Position numbers and translations under genes: made by a program
The notes under the pieces: generated by a model
Databases searched by the model: none
What the model was told of the DNA's origin: nothing
The model's input: the letters and a program-made list of their open reading frames with translations, nothing else
Assembly (NCBI GenBank): GCA_030151725.1
Contig: JASLDD010000208.1
Location: 1 to 11,788 of the forward strand
From: Solirubrobacteraceae bacterium
GTDB lineage: Bacteria; Actinomycetota; Thermoleophilia; Solirubrobacterales; Solirubrobacteraceae
Reading direction: 5' to 3'
DNA: 11,788 bases
Shown: positions 1 to 7,891 of the stretch, piece after piece
Numbering within the stretch: position 1 is the stretch's first letter
How the letters are laid out: each line of letters starts with the position of its first letter

Positions 1-1
1 C

Positions 2-1402
2 TCCGCCGCGGGCACGATCCGGCAGCTCGACCCCGCCGATGCGGCCAAGCGCCCGCTGTCGATCTGGGCCTACCAGGTGGGCGTCACGGAGGGCCTGAGC
101 TTCGAGGCGCACTCGCAGGCCCTGCAGTGGCTGCGCGAGCACGGGTTTCGCGTCAACAGCGGTATCAAGCTGTTGGGCAGCGCGGAGGAGGTGATCGAGC
201 AGTGCCTGGAGTGGGAGCGGCGCAGGGGGGAGCTGGACTTCGAGATCGACGGCGCGGTGGTCAAGGTCGACGATCTGGAGCTGCAGCGCAGGCTCGGCGC
301 GGTGGGCCGCGACCCGCGCTGGGCGGTGGCGTGGAAGTTCCCGCCGACGACCGCCGTGACGAAGCTGGAGAAGGTTATGTGGAACGTTGGCAAGTTCGGC
401 GACCTGCGCCCCTATGCGGTGCTCGAGCCGGTGGCGGTGGGGGGCGTGACGATCAAGCTGGCCACGCTTCACAACGAGGAGGACATCGTCCGCAAGGACA
501 TTCGCGAGGGCGAGCAGGTGATCGTGGTGCGCGCCGGCGATGTGATCCCCCAGGTCGTCTCGCCTGCACCGCACGTGGCCGAGGCGAGCGACCGTCCGCC
601 GCTGCCACAGCCGCCCCAGCGCTGCCCGTATTGCGACACCCCGACGTTCAAGCCACCGGACAGCGTGTTCACGAAGTGCCCCAACCGCGACTGCCCGGCG
701 CGTGCTTGGCAGCTGCTCAAGCACTTCGTCTCGCGCGGAGCCATGGACATCGACGGGCTGGGCGAGAAGCAGGTGGCCATGCTGCAGGAGCGCGGCCTGG
801 TGGGTAGCGCGGCCGACTTCTACCGCCTCCAAGAGCAGCAGTTGCTCGAGCTGGATGGCTTTGGGGAGCTCTCGGCCAAGAACCTGATTGCGGCGATCGA
901 GGCGTCCAAGGAGCGTCCGTTCGCTCGGGTGCTGTTTGCTCTCGGCATAGAGGAGGTGGGGGAGGTGACAGGGCGAAACCTCGCGCAGGGCTTTCGCGAC
1001 CTCGATGCTCTGCTTGCCGCCTCGCCGGAGCAGATCGAGGAGATCCCGGGGATCGGCGAGAAGATGGCTCAGTCCATCAGCGCGCAGCTCGCAGAGGAGC
1101 GTATGCGCAGCCTGATTGCGGACCTGCGCGAGGTGGGGCTGCGCTTCCACGAAGATGGTCCGCCCCCGTCAGAGGGCCCGCTGGCGGGCAAGACGCTGGT
1201 GCTGACGGGTGGGCTGCCGGAGTGGTCGCGCGAGCAGGCCACAGAGCGGATTGCGGCGGCCGGCGGCAGGGTCACGGGGTCGGTGTCGAAGAAGACCGAC
1301 TACGTGGTGGCGGGCGAGAGCCCGGGCTCCAAGCTCGAGAAGGCAGAGCGGCTTGGGGTGCCGGTGCTCGACGAAGCCGGTTTGAGGGCGCTGATCGAGT
1401 AG
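2..1402 (+). CDS. ligA: NAD+-dependent DNA ligase LigA, 3' part (5' end outside window)
   Basis: LigA seals nicks in duplex DNA using NAD+ during replication and repair in the cytoplasm. The reading frame is open from base 2, so the gene enters from outside; 466 residues are visible of a family usually about 670-700 long. The N-terminal NMN-binding part and the catalytic KxDG lysine are therefore not in view. Visible are the nucleotidyltransferase motif IDGAVVK (bases 245-265) and the KFPP motif (337-348), followed by the OB-fold. A four-cysteine zinc finger comes next (CPYC at 623-634, CPNRDC at 677-694). Helix-hairpin-helix repeats follow (GLGEKQV, GFGELSAKN, GIGEKMAQ) and a C-terminal BRCT domain begins near base 1180 (GKTLVLTGGL). 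GTG at 77 is internal, because the upstream codons read AAGTIRQLDP...RPLSIWAY, which is typical LigA. The gene converges on dacB across a 344-base gap. Identification is very secure. Confidence 0.97.
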   Translation, partial: SAAGTIRQLDPADAAKRPLSIWAYQVGVTEGLSFEAHSQALQWLREHGFRVNSGIKLLGSAEEVIEQCLEWERRRGELDFEIDGAVVKVDDLELQRRLGAVGRDPRWAVAWKFPPTTAVTKLEKVMWNVGKFGDLRPYAVLEPVAVGGVTIKLATLHNEEDIVRKDIREGEQVIVVRAGDVIPQVVSPAPHVAEASDRPPLPQPPQRCPYCDTPTFKPPDSVFTKCPNRDCPARAWQLLKHFVSRGAMDIDGLGEKQVAMLQERGLVGSAADFYRLQEQQLLELDGFGELSAKNLIAAIEASKERPFARVLFALGIEEVGEVTGRNLAQGFRDLDALLAASPEQIEEIPGIGEKMAQSISAQLAEERMRSLIADLREVGLRFHEDGPPPSEGPLAGKTLVLTGGLPEWSREQATERIAAAGGRVTGSVSKKTDYVVAGESPGSKLEKAERLGVPVLDEAGLRALIE

Positions 1403-1746
1403 CTAGAGTCGAGCGCAGTTGCAGGCGCAGCCACGAGCGCGACGGGGGCGTTGCAGGCGCTTCTCGGCGGCGGTCCGATGATCGCGCACGGGATCCCGGC
1501 GCCTGAGCTTGCGCCCACGGGCCACCGCAATGAGCCGGTATCTGAAGGTATGACGTTGAACCGTTTGCATATCTCACTGAGACCATCGTCAGCCGGACGG
1601 CTGTCCGCAAGATGTCGTTTCTGACTAACGGCCTCTAATTGCGGTATTGGCGCACCGCGGAGCCTCCAACATAAGAAAACTCACACTAACGCGATGCGTT
1701 ACGCGCCCCCTCGTTACGGGGTTTCCCGGAGGGGCAGCCCTGAAGA
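1403..1746. other. Intergenic gap between convergent ligA and dacB with small hairpins
   Basis: I see no credible gene in these 344 bases. They are visibly more AT-rich than the flanking genes, especially 1550-1690. Three inverted repeats are present. CAGCC-GGAC-GGCTG lies at 1590-1603. TAACGC-GAT-GCGTTA lies at 1687-1701. GCCCCCTC pairs with GAGGGGC, with one bulged base, at about 1704-1735. Read on the minus strand, the TAACGC hairpin is followed after seven bases by a T-rich stretch (TTTTCTT, about 1679-1673), so it could act as a weak terminator for dacB. No comparable T-run follows ligA on the plus strand. An undetected small RNA cannot be excluded, but nothing here argues for one specifically. 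Confidence 0.5.
1673..1701 (-). terminator. Possible weak terminator for dacB
   Basis: On the minus strand, 46 bases past the dacB stop, a perfect 6-bp inverted repeat with a 3-base loop (TAACGC/GCGTTA) is followed by GTGTGAG and then TTTTCTT. The T-tract is separated from the stem by seven bases, more than in a canonical intrinsic terminator, so this is only a suggestion. Confidence 0.3.
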
Positions 1747-3015
1747 CTAGTAATCGGCCACGGTTATGGCCATGTGATCCTGGAACACATGGGCGGCCGT
1801 CGTGGAGATGCCGTCGGTGAAGATGGCGAAGGCGAGCAGGTGCCCGTCGGCGGCCTGGCAGTAGCCGACGAGGTTGGAGACGCCGGTGAGGGTGCCGGTC
1901 TTGCCCTGACAGCGGCCGGAGGCGCCGGTGTGGCGCATGCGCAGAGCCAGCGTCCCGGTGTGGCCGGCGATGGCCATGTGTTCGCGAAGGACGGCCCCGG
2001 TGGGGGTGGCGGCGAGCTCGACGAGCATGTCAGCCACCTGGTAGGGGGAGGTGCGATCGGATTCGGAGAGGCCTGAGCCGTCGACGACCTGGGGGTGGAT
2101 GTCAAGCAGAGTGGCGATGGCGTTTGAGACGACGGCGGCGCCCGCTGCGGTGCTGCCCGCGCCGTCGAAGCGCGCGCCCATGTCCTTGAGGAGGGTCTCG
2201 GCGAAGAAGTTATCGGACGGTGGGAGCATCAGGCCGAGCAGTTCGGAAATGGTCGGCGAGGGTGCGCCGGCGAGCTTGACGGCTCCCGCAGGCGTGGTGG
2301 CGGCGCCGCTGGCTCCGCGGATGCTGACCCCGTCGGCGGTGAGGGCCTGGCGCAGCTTGCGTGCGGCATAGGCGGCGGGTGCGTGGGGACCGCGTTCGGT
2401 GCCTGTGTTGCCACGGTCGAAGGAGAGGGCGCTGAGCGTGCCTTCGAGGAAGGGGTCGAAGGCGTAATTGCTCGAGGGCTCGCCGCGCAGGGAGTCGAAG
2501 TAGGACTCATCGCCCTCGATGGTCCCCACGATGTGGTGGATGCCGTCGACGCGCACGAGCTGGGTTACGAGCGTGGCGACGCTGGTGCCTACGCCGCCGT
2601 AGTGGCTGCGGATGAAGGAGGTGCTGCCGAACGTGGGGTCGCCGCCGCCGTGCAGGTATAGGTTGCCTTCCCAGATGCCGCCCGGTGCGAGATGCCCGAC
2701 GCCCATGACGGTCGTTTCGAGCCGAGCAGTTGGGCCGAGCTGCTCGATGGCTGTGGTGGCCGTGTAGAGCTTCTCGACGGAGGCGGGGGGACGCATGGTG
2801 GTGGCGCGATCTGAGAACAGCGCCTGCTTGGCCGTGAGGTCGTAGACGTAGGCTCCGTCGTGGGGTCCGGCGAGCGTCATCTGGTGGGTCAGATCGCTCT
2901 GCAGCCCGGCTAGGCTGCCGGCTGCGCGTGCGGCCGCGGGGGTCAGCACCGCGAAGAGGAAAAGTCCACACAGGAGAATACGGAGCTGCAGAGGGCGGAT
3001 CCGGTTCACGTGCAC
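1747..3015 (-). CDS. dacB: D-alanyl-D-alanine carboxypeptidase/endopeptidase, PBP4 (peptidase S13)
   Basis: This is a low-molecular-mass penicillin-binding protein that trims D-Ala from peptidoglycan stem peptides, or cuts cross-links, outside the membrane. I chose GTG at 3015 (422 residues) because GGA sits nine bases upstream and the protein then begins with a short basic stretch and a hydrophobic core (LRILLCGLFLFAVL, residues 11-24) ending in AARA, a likely signal-peptidase site near residue 31. ATG at 3033 would give 428 residues. The frame stays open to 3255, but that stretch is antisense to the patatin gene and lacks signal-peptide character. All S13 motifs are present: SVEK (79-82, catalytic Ser79 and Lys82), SDN (267-269) and KTG (372-374), plus the family's DGSGLS (312-317). 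It diverges from the phospholipase gene with virtually no intergenic space. Whether carboxypeptidase or endopeptidase activity dominates cannot be read from the sequence. Confidence 0.93.
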   Translation of the reverse strand: MHVNRIRPLQLRILLCGLFLFAVLTPAAARAAGSLAGLQSDLTHQMTLAGPHDGAYVYDLTAKQALFSDRATTMRPPASVEKLYTATTAIEQLGPTARLETTVMGVGHLAPGGIWEGNLYLHGGGDPTFGSTSFIRSHYGGVGTSVATLVTQLVRVDGIHHIVGTIEGDESYFDSLRGEPSSNYAFDPFLEGTLSALSFDRGNTGTERGPHAPAAYAARKLRQALTADGVSIRGASGAATTPAGAVKLAGAPSPTISELLGLMLPPSDNFFAETLLKDMGARFDGAGSTAAGAAVVSNAIATLLDIHPQVVDGSGLSESDRTSPYQVADMLVELAATPTGAVLREHMAIAGHTGTLALRMRHTGASGRCQGKTGTLTGVSNLVGYCQAADGHLLAFAIFTDGISTTAAHVFQDHMAITVADY

Positions 3016-3016
3016 G

Positions 3017-3022
3017 TAGAAT
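3017..3022 (+). promoter_or_regulatory. -10 element TAGAAT, probable leaderless start of the patatin-like gene
   Basis: TAGAAT matches five of six positions of the -10 consensus and lies nine bases before ATG 3032, so transcription would begin at or within a few bases of the start codon. No Shine-Dalgarno sequence is visible upstream of this ATG. No clear -35 is seen. The element lies inside the 5' end of divergent dacB. Confidence 0.5.
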
Positions 3023-3024
3023 GT

Positions 3025-3028
3025 TCCT
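3025..3028 (-). promoter_or_regulatory. Ribosome-binding site deciding the dacB start
   Basis: AGGA on the minus strand lies nine bases before GTG 3015. It lies within the reading frame that would open at ATG 3033, so it supports the shorter start. A TTGACA hexamer (minus strand, 3048-3043) sits 17 bases before AACATT (3025-3020), a poor -10 match. It could be part of the dacB promoter and would then lie inside the phospholipase coding region. Confidence 0.4.
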
Positions 3029-3031
3029 GTC

Positions 3032-4336
3032 ATGGGCAAGGTTGTCAAGCTGGAACCGACGGCAAAGGCCAAGGCCCGGAGTCGTCGCGTGGCAGCTCGA
3101 GGCGTCGGCCGGCCGGCGGCGGTGGAGCGTAGACGCCGCCCCCGACGCGACAAGACGGCCCTGGTGCTGGGCGGCGGCGGCTTCACGGGGGGCGTGTATG
3201 AGATCGGCGCCCTGAGGGCGCTTGACCTGCTGGCAGTCAACAGCACTGTCAACAACTTCGACGTCTACGTGGGCACGTCGGCGGGAGCTTTCATTGCGGC
3301 GCTGTCGGCCAATGGGGTGACGCCTGAGGAGATGATGAAAGTTGTCACCGGCCAGGGCAACCTGCCCTTCAAGGACGTGGACCTGGGCGATTTGCTCCAT
3401 CTCAACGTGCGCGAGTTCGCGCGCAAGGGCGCGATGATGCCGCTGCGAGCGGTTGCGCTTGCGCGCCAGCTGCTCTCCCAGCCGGGCGGCGTGTCGATGA
3501 TGGACGTGTTCATGGGCCTCGCCGACGGATTGCCGTCGGGCCTTTACACGGGCGATGGGATCGAGAAATACCTGCGCAAAGTGCTGAGCGAACCGGGCCG
3601 CACGGATGACTTTGGGGCGCTCGACTGCGAGCTGTATCTCACGGCCACCGATCTCGACACGTGCGAGCGGGTGGTGCTGGGGGTGGACGGCTCGGATGAC
3701 GTTCCGATCTCGACAGCGGTACGCGCATCGGGAGCCCTGCCGATGGTGTACGCGCCGGTGAAGGTCAACGACCGCGAGCTGATCGACGGGGGTATGGTCT
3801 CCACGACGAACCTCGACATAGCGATCCAGGCGGGGGCCAAGCTGGTTGTGGTGATCAACCCGATCGTGCCCTTCATCAACGACTTCTCGGCCAGCGTCAC
3901 GACGCTGCACGGCCGTCGCCCGAGGCGCGTGTCGGACATGGGCTTCGCGCAGATCGGCTACCAGGTGTTCAAGCTGGTGGCCCACCAGCGCCTGCACGAA
4001 CTGGCCAAGGGCTGGGAGGAGCGCTACCCGGGAGTGGACATCGTGCTGATCGAGCCGGAGCCGACGGACGAACTGATGTTCCAGACGTCGATGATGAGCT
4101 TCACCTCGCGCGTGGAGATCGCGCGCCACGGATTTGAGTCGGTGACGAAGCAGCTGGCGGGGGAATACGATCGCTACCAGGATGTGGCGGAACGCCACGG
4201 CTTCAAAATCTCCCCCAAACGCGTACGCGAGGTGGTCGAACACTTCGACGAGCGCAACGAGGAGGTCAGCGCCTGGAGGAAGATCCTTGAGGGCACCACG
4301 GGCGCGCTGCTCAGGCAGGCCGGCTCCTCGGGCTGA
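3032..4336 (+). CDS. Patatin-like phospholipase family protein
   Basis: This is a predicted serine lipid acyl hydrolase of the patatin fold (434 residues). The oxyanion loop GGGGFTGG is at residues 47-54, the nucleophile elbow GTSAG at 81-85 (Ser83), and the dyad aspartate in DGG at 252-254 (Asp252). The dyad is therefore complete and activity is plausible; the lipid substrate is unknown. The first 40 residues are very basic (RRRRPRRDK just before the domain) with no signal peptide or membrane helix, so the protein is probably cytoplasmic or associated with the inner membrane face through charge. ATG 3032 is chosen because TAGAAT stands nine bases upstream, suggesting a leaderless message. 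It could start later, because the catalytic domain begins only at about residue 41. It converges on the HisC-like gene with a 27-base gap containing a GC hairpin. Confidence 0.92.
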   Translation: MGKVVKLEPTAKAKARSRRVAARGVGRPAAVERRRRPRRDKTALVLGGGGFTGGVYEIGALRALDLLAVNSTVNNFDVYVGTSAGAFIAALSANGVTPEEMMKVVTGQGNLPFKDVDLGDLLHLNVREFARKGAMMPLRAVALARQLLSQPGGVSMMDVFMGLADGLPSGLYTGDGIEKYLRKVLSEPGRTDDFGALDCELYLTATDLDTCERVVLGVDGSDDVPISTAVRASGALPMVYAPVKVNDRELIDGGMVSTTNLDIAIQAGAKLVVVINPIVPFINDFSASVTTLHGRRPRRVSDMGFAQIGYQVFKLVAHQRLHELAKGWEERYPGVDIVLIEPEPTDELMFQTSMMSFTSRVEIARHGFESVTKQLAGEYDRYQDVAERHGFKISPKRVREVVEHFDERNEEVSAWRKILEGTTGALLRQAGSSG

Positions 4337-4339
4337 GCC

Positions 4340-4354
4340 CCGCCCTCGCGGCGG
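4340..4354. terminator. GC hairpin between convergent genes, possible terminator
   Basis: CCGCC-CTCGC-GGCGG forms a 5-bp all-GC stem with a five-base loop in the 27-base gap between the phospholipase stop and the aminotransferase stop. No T-run follows on either strand, so intrinsic termination is not assured. Its position between two convergent genes is the main argument. Confidence 0.25.
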
Positions 4355-4363
4355 CCTCCCGCG

Positions 4364-5464
4364 CTAGAGGGCTTTGTCGACGGCGTCGAGCAGGCGGTCC
4401 GTTGCACCGGCGGAGTGCAGCCCGATGCGCACGTGACGGGGCTCGCCGAGGGCATCGCCGGCGGCGATCAGAACGCCGGCTCGGGAGAGACGAGCAGTCA
4501 GCTCGCTGCCCTCGAGCGTGGGGTGGGCGGCCCACAGGAAGTTGGCCTGGGAGTCGCTGACGTCGAACCCGCGCTCGTGCAGCGCGGCGGTGAGGCGAGG
4601 GCGCTCGGTGCAGATGACGCGCACACGGCGCTGGATCAGCTCAGAGCAGGTGCGCAGGGCCTCGAGGGCTCCGGCCTGGGAGACCTCGGAGACGCCGAGA
4701 TCGGGCTCGAGCTCGGCAAGCAGAGCCTGGGATCCGGGAGCGCCGATGGCGTAGCCGATGCGCAGGCCGGCGAGACCCCAGGCCTTGGAGAAGCTGCGGA
4801 AGACGAGCAGGCCGGGATGGCTGTCGAGCAGCGCGATCGAGGAGTCGGCAGGCTGCGCGTCTGAGAACTCGACGAGCGACTCGTCGAGCAGCACGGCCAC
4901 ACCTGCCGGCAGGCCGGCGAGCAGGCGCTCCAGCTCGGCTGTGGCGAGCAGCTCGCCTGTGGGGTCGTTGGGGCTGGCGAGCGCGATCACCCTCACGTTG
5001 GGATCCTGGGCGGCGTCGAGCAGCTCGTCGACTCCCCCGGTGACGGGCACGGCCTGGCCGTGGGCGCGACGGGCCATGAGTGGGTAGAGGGGATAGGAGG
5101 GCCAGGCGGTGAGCAGCTGCTGGCCTGGCTCGATCAGGGCGCGGGTGGCGGCGCTGAGAAGCTCGGCTGAGCCGTTGCCGAGGATCAGCGTGCCGGGATC
5201 GACTCCGTGATGCTCTGCGAGTGCGCCGCGCAGCTCGGAGCCGCTGAGGTGGGGGTAGCGAAACAGGCCGCGACGGGCGACGTATGTGATTGCGTTGACG
5301 ATCCGCGGGTGGGGCAGCTCGGGCCAGGTGGTGTGGGAGAGGTCGAGGGTGTCGACGCGGGTGAGGGCTTTGCGGCGGCGCTCGGCGGCCTGCTCGCGCA
5401 GCCCCGCGTTTACCTCCTCCTCGGGCATGCCTTCGAATTGGCGGTAGTAGTCGAGAAGGCCCAT
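4364..5464 (-). CDS. HisC-like PLP-dependent aminotransferase (fold type I)
   Basis: This 366-residue protein belongs to the histidinol-phosphate aminotransferase/CobD-like branch of fold-type-I PLP enzymes. Visible motifs are GNGSAELL (96-103, phosphate-binding loop region), SPNDPTG (164-170, Asn166 for the cofactor), LDES (193-196, Asp194 for the pyridine nitrogen), SFSKAWGLAGLR (224-235, Schiff-base Lys227 and Arg235) and VRIGLHSAG (345-353, Arg346 for the substrate carboxylate). The usual tyrosine of the D-E-A-Y motif is leucine here (Leu197). ATG 5464 is preceded by GAGG at ten bases, which decides the start over the longer open frame to 5533. It is the last gene of a possible minus-strand cluster. 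No other his or cob gene is nearby, so I leave the substrate open: a true HisC, a threonine-phosphate decarboxylase-like enzyme and another aminotransferase all remain possible. Confidence 0.87.
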   Translation of the reverse strand: MGLLDYYRQFEGMPEEEVNAGLREQAAERRRKALTRVDTLDLSHTTWPELPHPRIVNAITYVARRGLFRYPHLSGSELRGALAEHHGVDPGTLILGNGSAELLSAATRALIEPGQQLLTAWPSYPLYPLMARRAHGQAVPVTGGVDELLDAAQDPNVRVIALASPNDPTGELLATAELERLLAGLPAGVAVLLDESLVEFSDAQPADSSIALLDSHPGLLVFRSFSKAWGLAGLRIGYAIGAPGSQALLAELEPDLGVSEVSQAGALEALRTCSELIQRRVRVICTERPRLTAALHERGFDVSDSQANFLWAAHPTLEGSELTARLSRAGVLIAAGDALGEPRHVRIGLHSAGATDRLLDAVDKAL

Positions 5465-5474
5465 TGGTCTATGG

Positions 5475-5478
5475 CCTC
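5475..5478 (-). promoter_or_regulatory. Ribosome-binding site of the HisC-like gene
   Basis: GAGG on the minus strand is ten bases before ATG 5464. It supports this start and translation from a leadered, possibly polycistronic, message. Confidence 0.5.
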
Positions 5479-5529
5479 GTTCTAGCAGCGAGCAAAAGGC
5501 TTTTGTGGGCGTATGGGCTGGAGGCCAGC

Positions 5530-6012
5530 TCACACACCGCCGTTGCCCGAGAAGGTGCTCGAGCCGGGGCCGTGGATGACGATGAACCAGACGGCGAAGA
5601 TGATCCCGCAGACGGCTGCGGTAGCGGCGAAGACGCGACCGAGGACGCCGGAGCGCTGGTCGTGTCCGGCGGCGCGGCGCACGAGGATCCAGGTGTTATC
5701 GAGGCGCCGCAGCAGCGACAGGGCACCGAACAGGAGAGCGAAGAGGCCGATGAACGACACGAGGATGCCGAGCCCGACGCTGCCGGAGAGGTAGTCGGCC
5801 TCTGAGCCGAGCCACAGGCAGGCGAGCGGGATGGGTCCCCAGCAGAGCAGGCTGAGGAAGATGATGGCGGCGAGCAGGAGGCTGGCAAAGGAGCCGTCTA
5901 CGCGCTGGCGCAGGTCGCTTCCGCGCTGGGGCAGCGAGCGAAAGCGAACGGGAGCGGTGCCGGGGCGCCGGCCGACGAACAGGCCGCCATTCTCAGAGGG
6001 ATCGCTACGCAT
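5530..6012 (-). CDS. Small membrane protein of unknown function (three predicted helices)
   Basis: I do not recognise this 160-residue protein. It starts with a polar, basic segment of about 40 residues (FVGRRPGTAPVRFRSLPQR), followed by three hydrophobic stretches at about 42-69, 76-101 and 126-147, and a short Gly/Ser-rich tail. The basic, Arg-rich segments flanking helix 3 suggest a cytoplasmic N-terminus with alternating topology. ATG 6012 is the only plausible start before the first helix; no Shine-Dalgarno sequence is evident. The frame upstream of 6012 is a shadow of the acyl-CoA synthetase. It lies 35 bases downstream of the synthetase stop and 65 bases before the aminotransferase start, all on one strand, so co-transcription is likely. 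No catalytic motif is seen. Confidence 0.75.
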   Translation of the reverse strand: MRSDPSENGGLFVGRRPGTAPVRFRSLPQRGSDLRQRVDGSFASLLLAAIIFLSLLCWGPIPLACLWLGSEADYLSGSVGLGILVSFIGLFALLFGALSLLRRLDNTWILVRRAAGHDQRSGVLGRVFAATAAVCGIIFAVWFIVIHGPGSSTFSGNGGV

Positions 6013-6047
6013 ATCTATATGTTCGCAGTTGAGCCGCCGGCTGCCGG

Positions 6048-7886
6048 TCAGCTGGCATAGAGCGCGTCGAACACGTCGGCGTATTTCTCGTTGACGACGT
6101 TGCGCTTGACCTTGAGCGTGGGCGTGAGCTCGCCGGTGGGCTGGGAGAGATCGTGGTCGAGGATGGCGAACTTCTTGACCTGCTCGACCTGGGCGTATTT
6201 GGAGTTGACGCGCTCGATCTCGCCCTGGATGAGCTCGTGGATGACGGGGTGGCAGGCGAGCGAGGGAACGTCCTCGGGCAGGTCGTGCTCGCGGGCGTAG
6301 ATGGGGATCTCTTCCTCGTCGAGGGTGATGAGCACGACGGGGTAGGGGCGCTGGTCGCCGTGCATGACGGCTTGAGAGATCCAGCGACACTGCTTGAGGT
6401 CGTTCTCGACGTTGGCGGGGGTGAGGTTCTTGCCGCCGGCGGTGATGATGATGTCCTTCTTGCGCCCCGTGATGGACAGGTAGCCGTCCTCGTCGACTGA
6501 GCCGAGGTCGCCGGTGTGCAGCCAGCCGTCCTCGACGGCGCCGAAGCTGGTTGAGGCCTGGTTGTGGTAGCCGTGGAAGATGTTGGGGCCTTTGATGAGG
6601 ATCTCGCCGTCGTCTGCGATCTTGAGCTCGACGCCGGGAAGTGCCCGCCCGACGGTTCCGAAGCGATGGTTCTCGATGGTAGAGACGGTGGCGGCAGTGG
6701 CGGTCTCGGTCATGCCGTAGCCCTCGAGCACGGGTACGCCGCACGCCCAGAAGAACTCGAGGATCTCGCGAGCGATGGGGGCGGCGCCGCTGGTGGCGCG
6801 GCGCACGTCGCCGCCGAAGATGGCGCGCACGTTTTTGAAGAGCTGCTCGTCGGCCTGCTCGAAGGGCGCTTTGAGCTCCTCGGGGACGTCTTCGCCGCGG
6901 TTGATCATGTTGCGGACCTTGACGCCGAGGGCTATGGCCTTTTCGGCCTGCTCGCGCTCCTCGGGGGGCTTGGCCTCGATGGCGCCGTGGGCGAGGGTGT
7001 AGATCTTCTCGAACACGCGCGGCACGGAGGGCAGGTAGGTGGGTTTGACCTCGAGCAGCTCGGGCACGATGGCCTTGGTGTCGCCGCCGAAGTAGGCGAG
7101 GGTGCCGCCGAGGTCGAAGACGGCGAGCTGGATGAGCAGGGCGTAGGAGTGGGCGAGGGGGAGATACAGGTAGATGATCTCGTCCTGTTCGATCTCGCCG
7201 GCCTCGCGGATCATGTCGATGATGGCACGGTAGTTGCCGTGGGTGAGCACGCAGCCCTTGGGCGGGCCGGTTGTGCCGGAGGTGTAGATGAAGGTGAAGG
7301 GATCCTCTGGCTTGACGGCGGCGCGGCGCTCGACGAGCTCGTCGGCGGAACGGGCGCGTCCGCGTTCGCGTACCTCATCGAGGGTGATCGCACCGAGCTG
7401 GCGCTCGATGGTTGAGGCGCCGTTGGAGGACGGCTCGCCGTTGGGGGCGTCCATGACGATGATGGTGCGCAGGTTGGGGACCTGGTCGCGGATGGCGGCG
7501 ATCTTGGCGAGCTGGGCGTCGTCCTCGCAGACGATGATGGAGGCGCCGGAGTCGGAGATCACCCACAGGCACTCTTCGGGGGAGTTGGTCTGGTAGATGG
7601 GGACAACGACGGCGCCTGCGGAGGTGGCGGCCATGTCGGCGTAGGACCACTCGGGACGGGTGTTGGCGAGGATGCAGAGGCGCTCACCGGGCTGCATGCC
7701 GAGATCGATGAGCCCAAGGCCGATCTCCTGGACGATGTCGGCCAGTTGTGAGTAGGAAACGTCATGCCAAGCGCCGTCGCGCTTGTAGCGCACAGCGGGC
7801 TTGTCCCCATGCTCACCGGCCGCGTGCGGGATCAGGTCGGCAATCGTCAATGAGCCGGTGGTCGACGCCGTGGCCGTGGCCTCCAT
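6048..7886 (-). CDS. Long-chain fatty-acid--CoA ligase (AMP-forming), FadD15-like
   Basis: This 612-residue adenylate-forming enzyme activates long-chain fatty acids to acyl-CoA through an acyl-AMP intermediate, feeding beta-oxidation or lipid synthesis. Motifs in order: the P-loop YTSGTTGPPKG (201-211), GYGMTET (389-395), the ATP-ribose aspartate in HTGD (Asp460), the hinge GRKKDIIITAGGKN (474-487) and the C-terminal lysine region LTPTLKVKR (588-596). Length and the long insertion between residues about 300 and 350 fit the bacterial long-chain ACSL/FadD15 group rather than short-chain synthetases. ATG 7886 is preceded by an excellent GGAGGGGAG at five bases; a start eight codons earlier is not supported. 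There is no signal peptide, and the protein is probably peripheral to the membrane. It heads a minus-strand set with the membrane protein and the aminotransferase. Chain-length preference cannot be read from the sequence. Confidence 0.94.
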   Translation of the reverse strand: MEATATASTTGSLTIADLIPHAAGEHGDKPAVRYKRDGAWHDVSYSQLADIVQEIGLGLIDLGMQPGERLCILANTRPEWSYADMAATSAGAVVVPIYQTNSPEECLWVISDSGASIIVCEDDAQLAKIAAIRDQVPNLRTIIVMDAPNGEPSSNGASTIERQLGAITLDEVRERGRARSADELVERRAAVKPEDPFTFIYTSGTTGPPKGCVLTHGNYRAIIDMIREAGEIEQDEIIYLYLPLAHSYALLIQLAVFDLGGTLAYFGGDTKAIVPELLEVKPTYLPSVPRVFEKIYTLAHGAIEAKPPEEREQAEKAIALGVKVRNMINRGEDVPEELKAPFEQADEQLFKNVRAIFGGDVRRATSGAAPIAREILEFFWACGVPVLEGYGMTETATAATVSTIENHRFGTVGRALPGVELKIADDGEILIKGPNIFHGYHNQASTSFGAVEDGWLHTGDLGSVDEDGYLSITGRKKDIIITAGGKNLTPANVENDLKQCRWISQAVMHGDQRPYPVVLITLDEEEIPIYAREHDLPEDVPSLACHPVIHELIQGEIERVNSKYAQVEQVKKFAILDHDLSQPTGELTPTLKVKRNVVNEKYADVFDALYAS

Positions 7887-7891
7887 CAGAA

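Noticed and set aside
3016..3255. Upstream extension of dacB to 3255
   Set aside because: The extra residues are Ser/Arg/Pro-rich, precede an obvious signal peptide, and are antisense to the patatin gene. GTG 3015 has a ribosome-binding site.
2507..4243. A 578-codon open frame on the minus strand across the patatin-like gene
   Set aside because: It is antisense to a gene with a complete catalytic dyad. Its translation is dominated by His and Arg, typical of a mirror frame of GC-rich coding DNA, and its end overlaps dacB in another frame.
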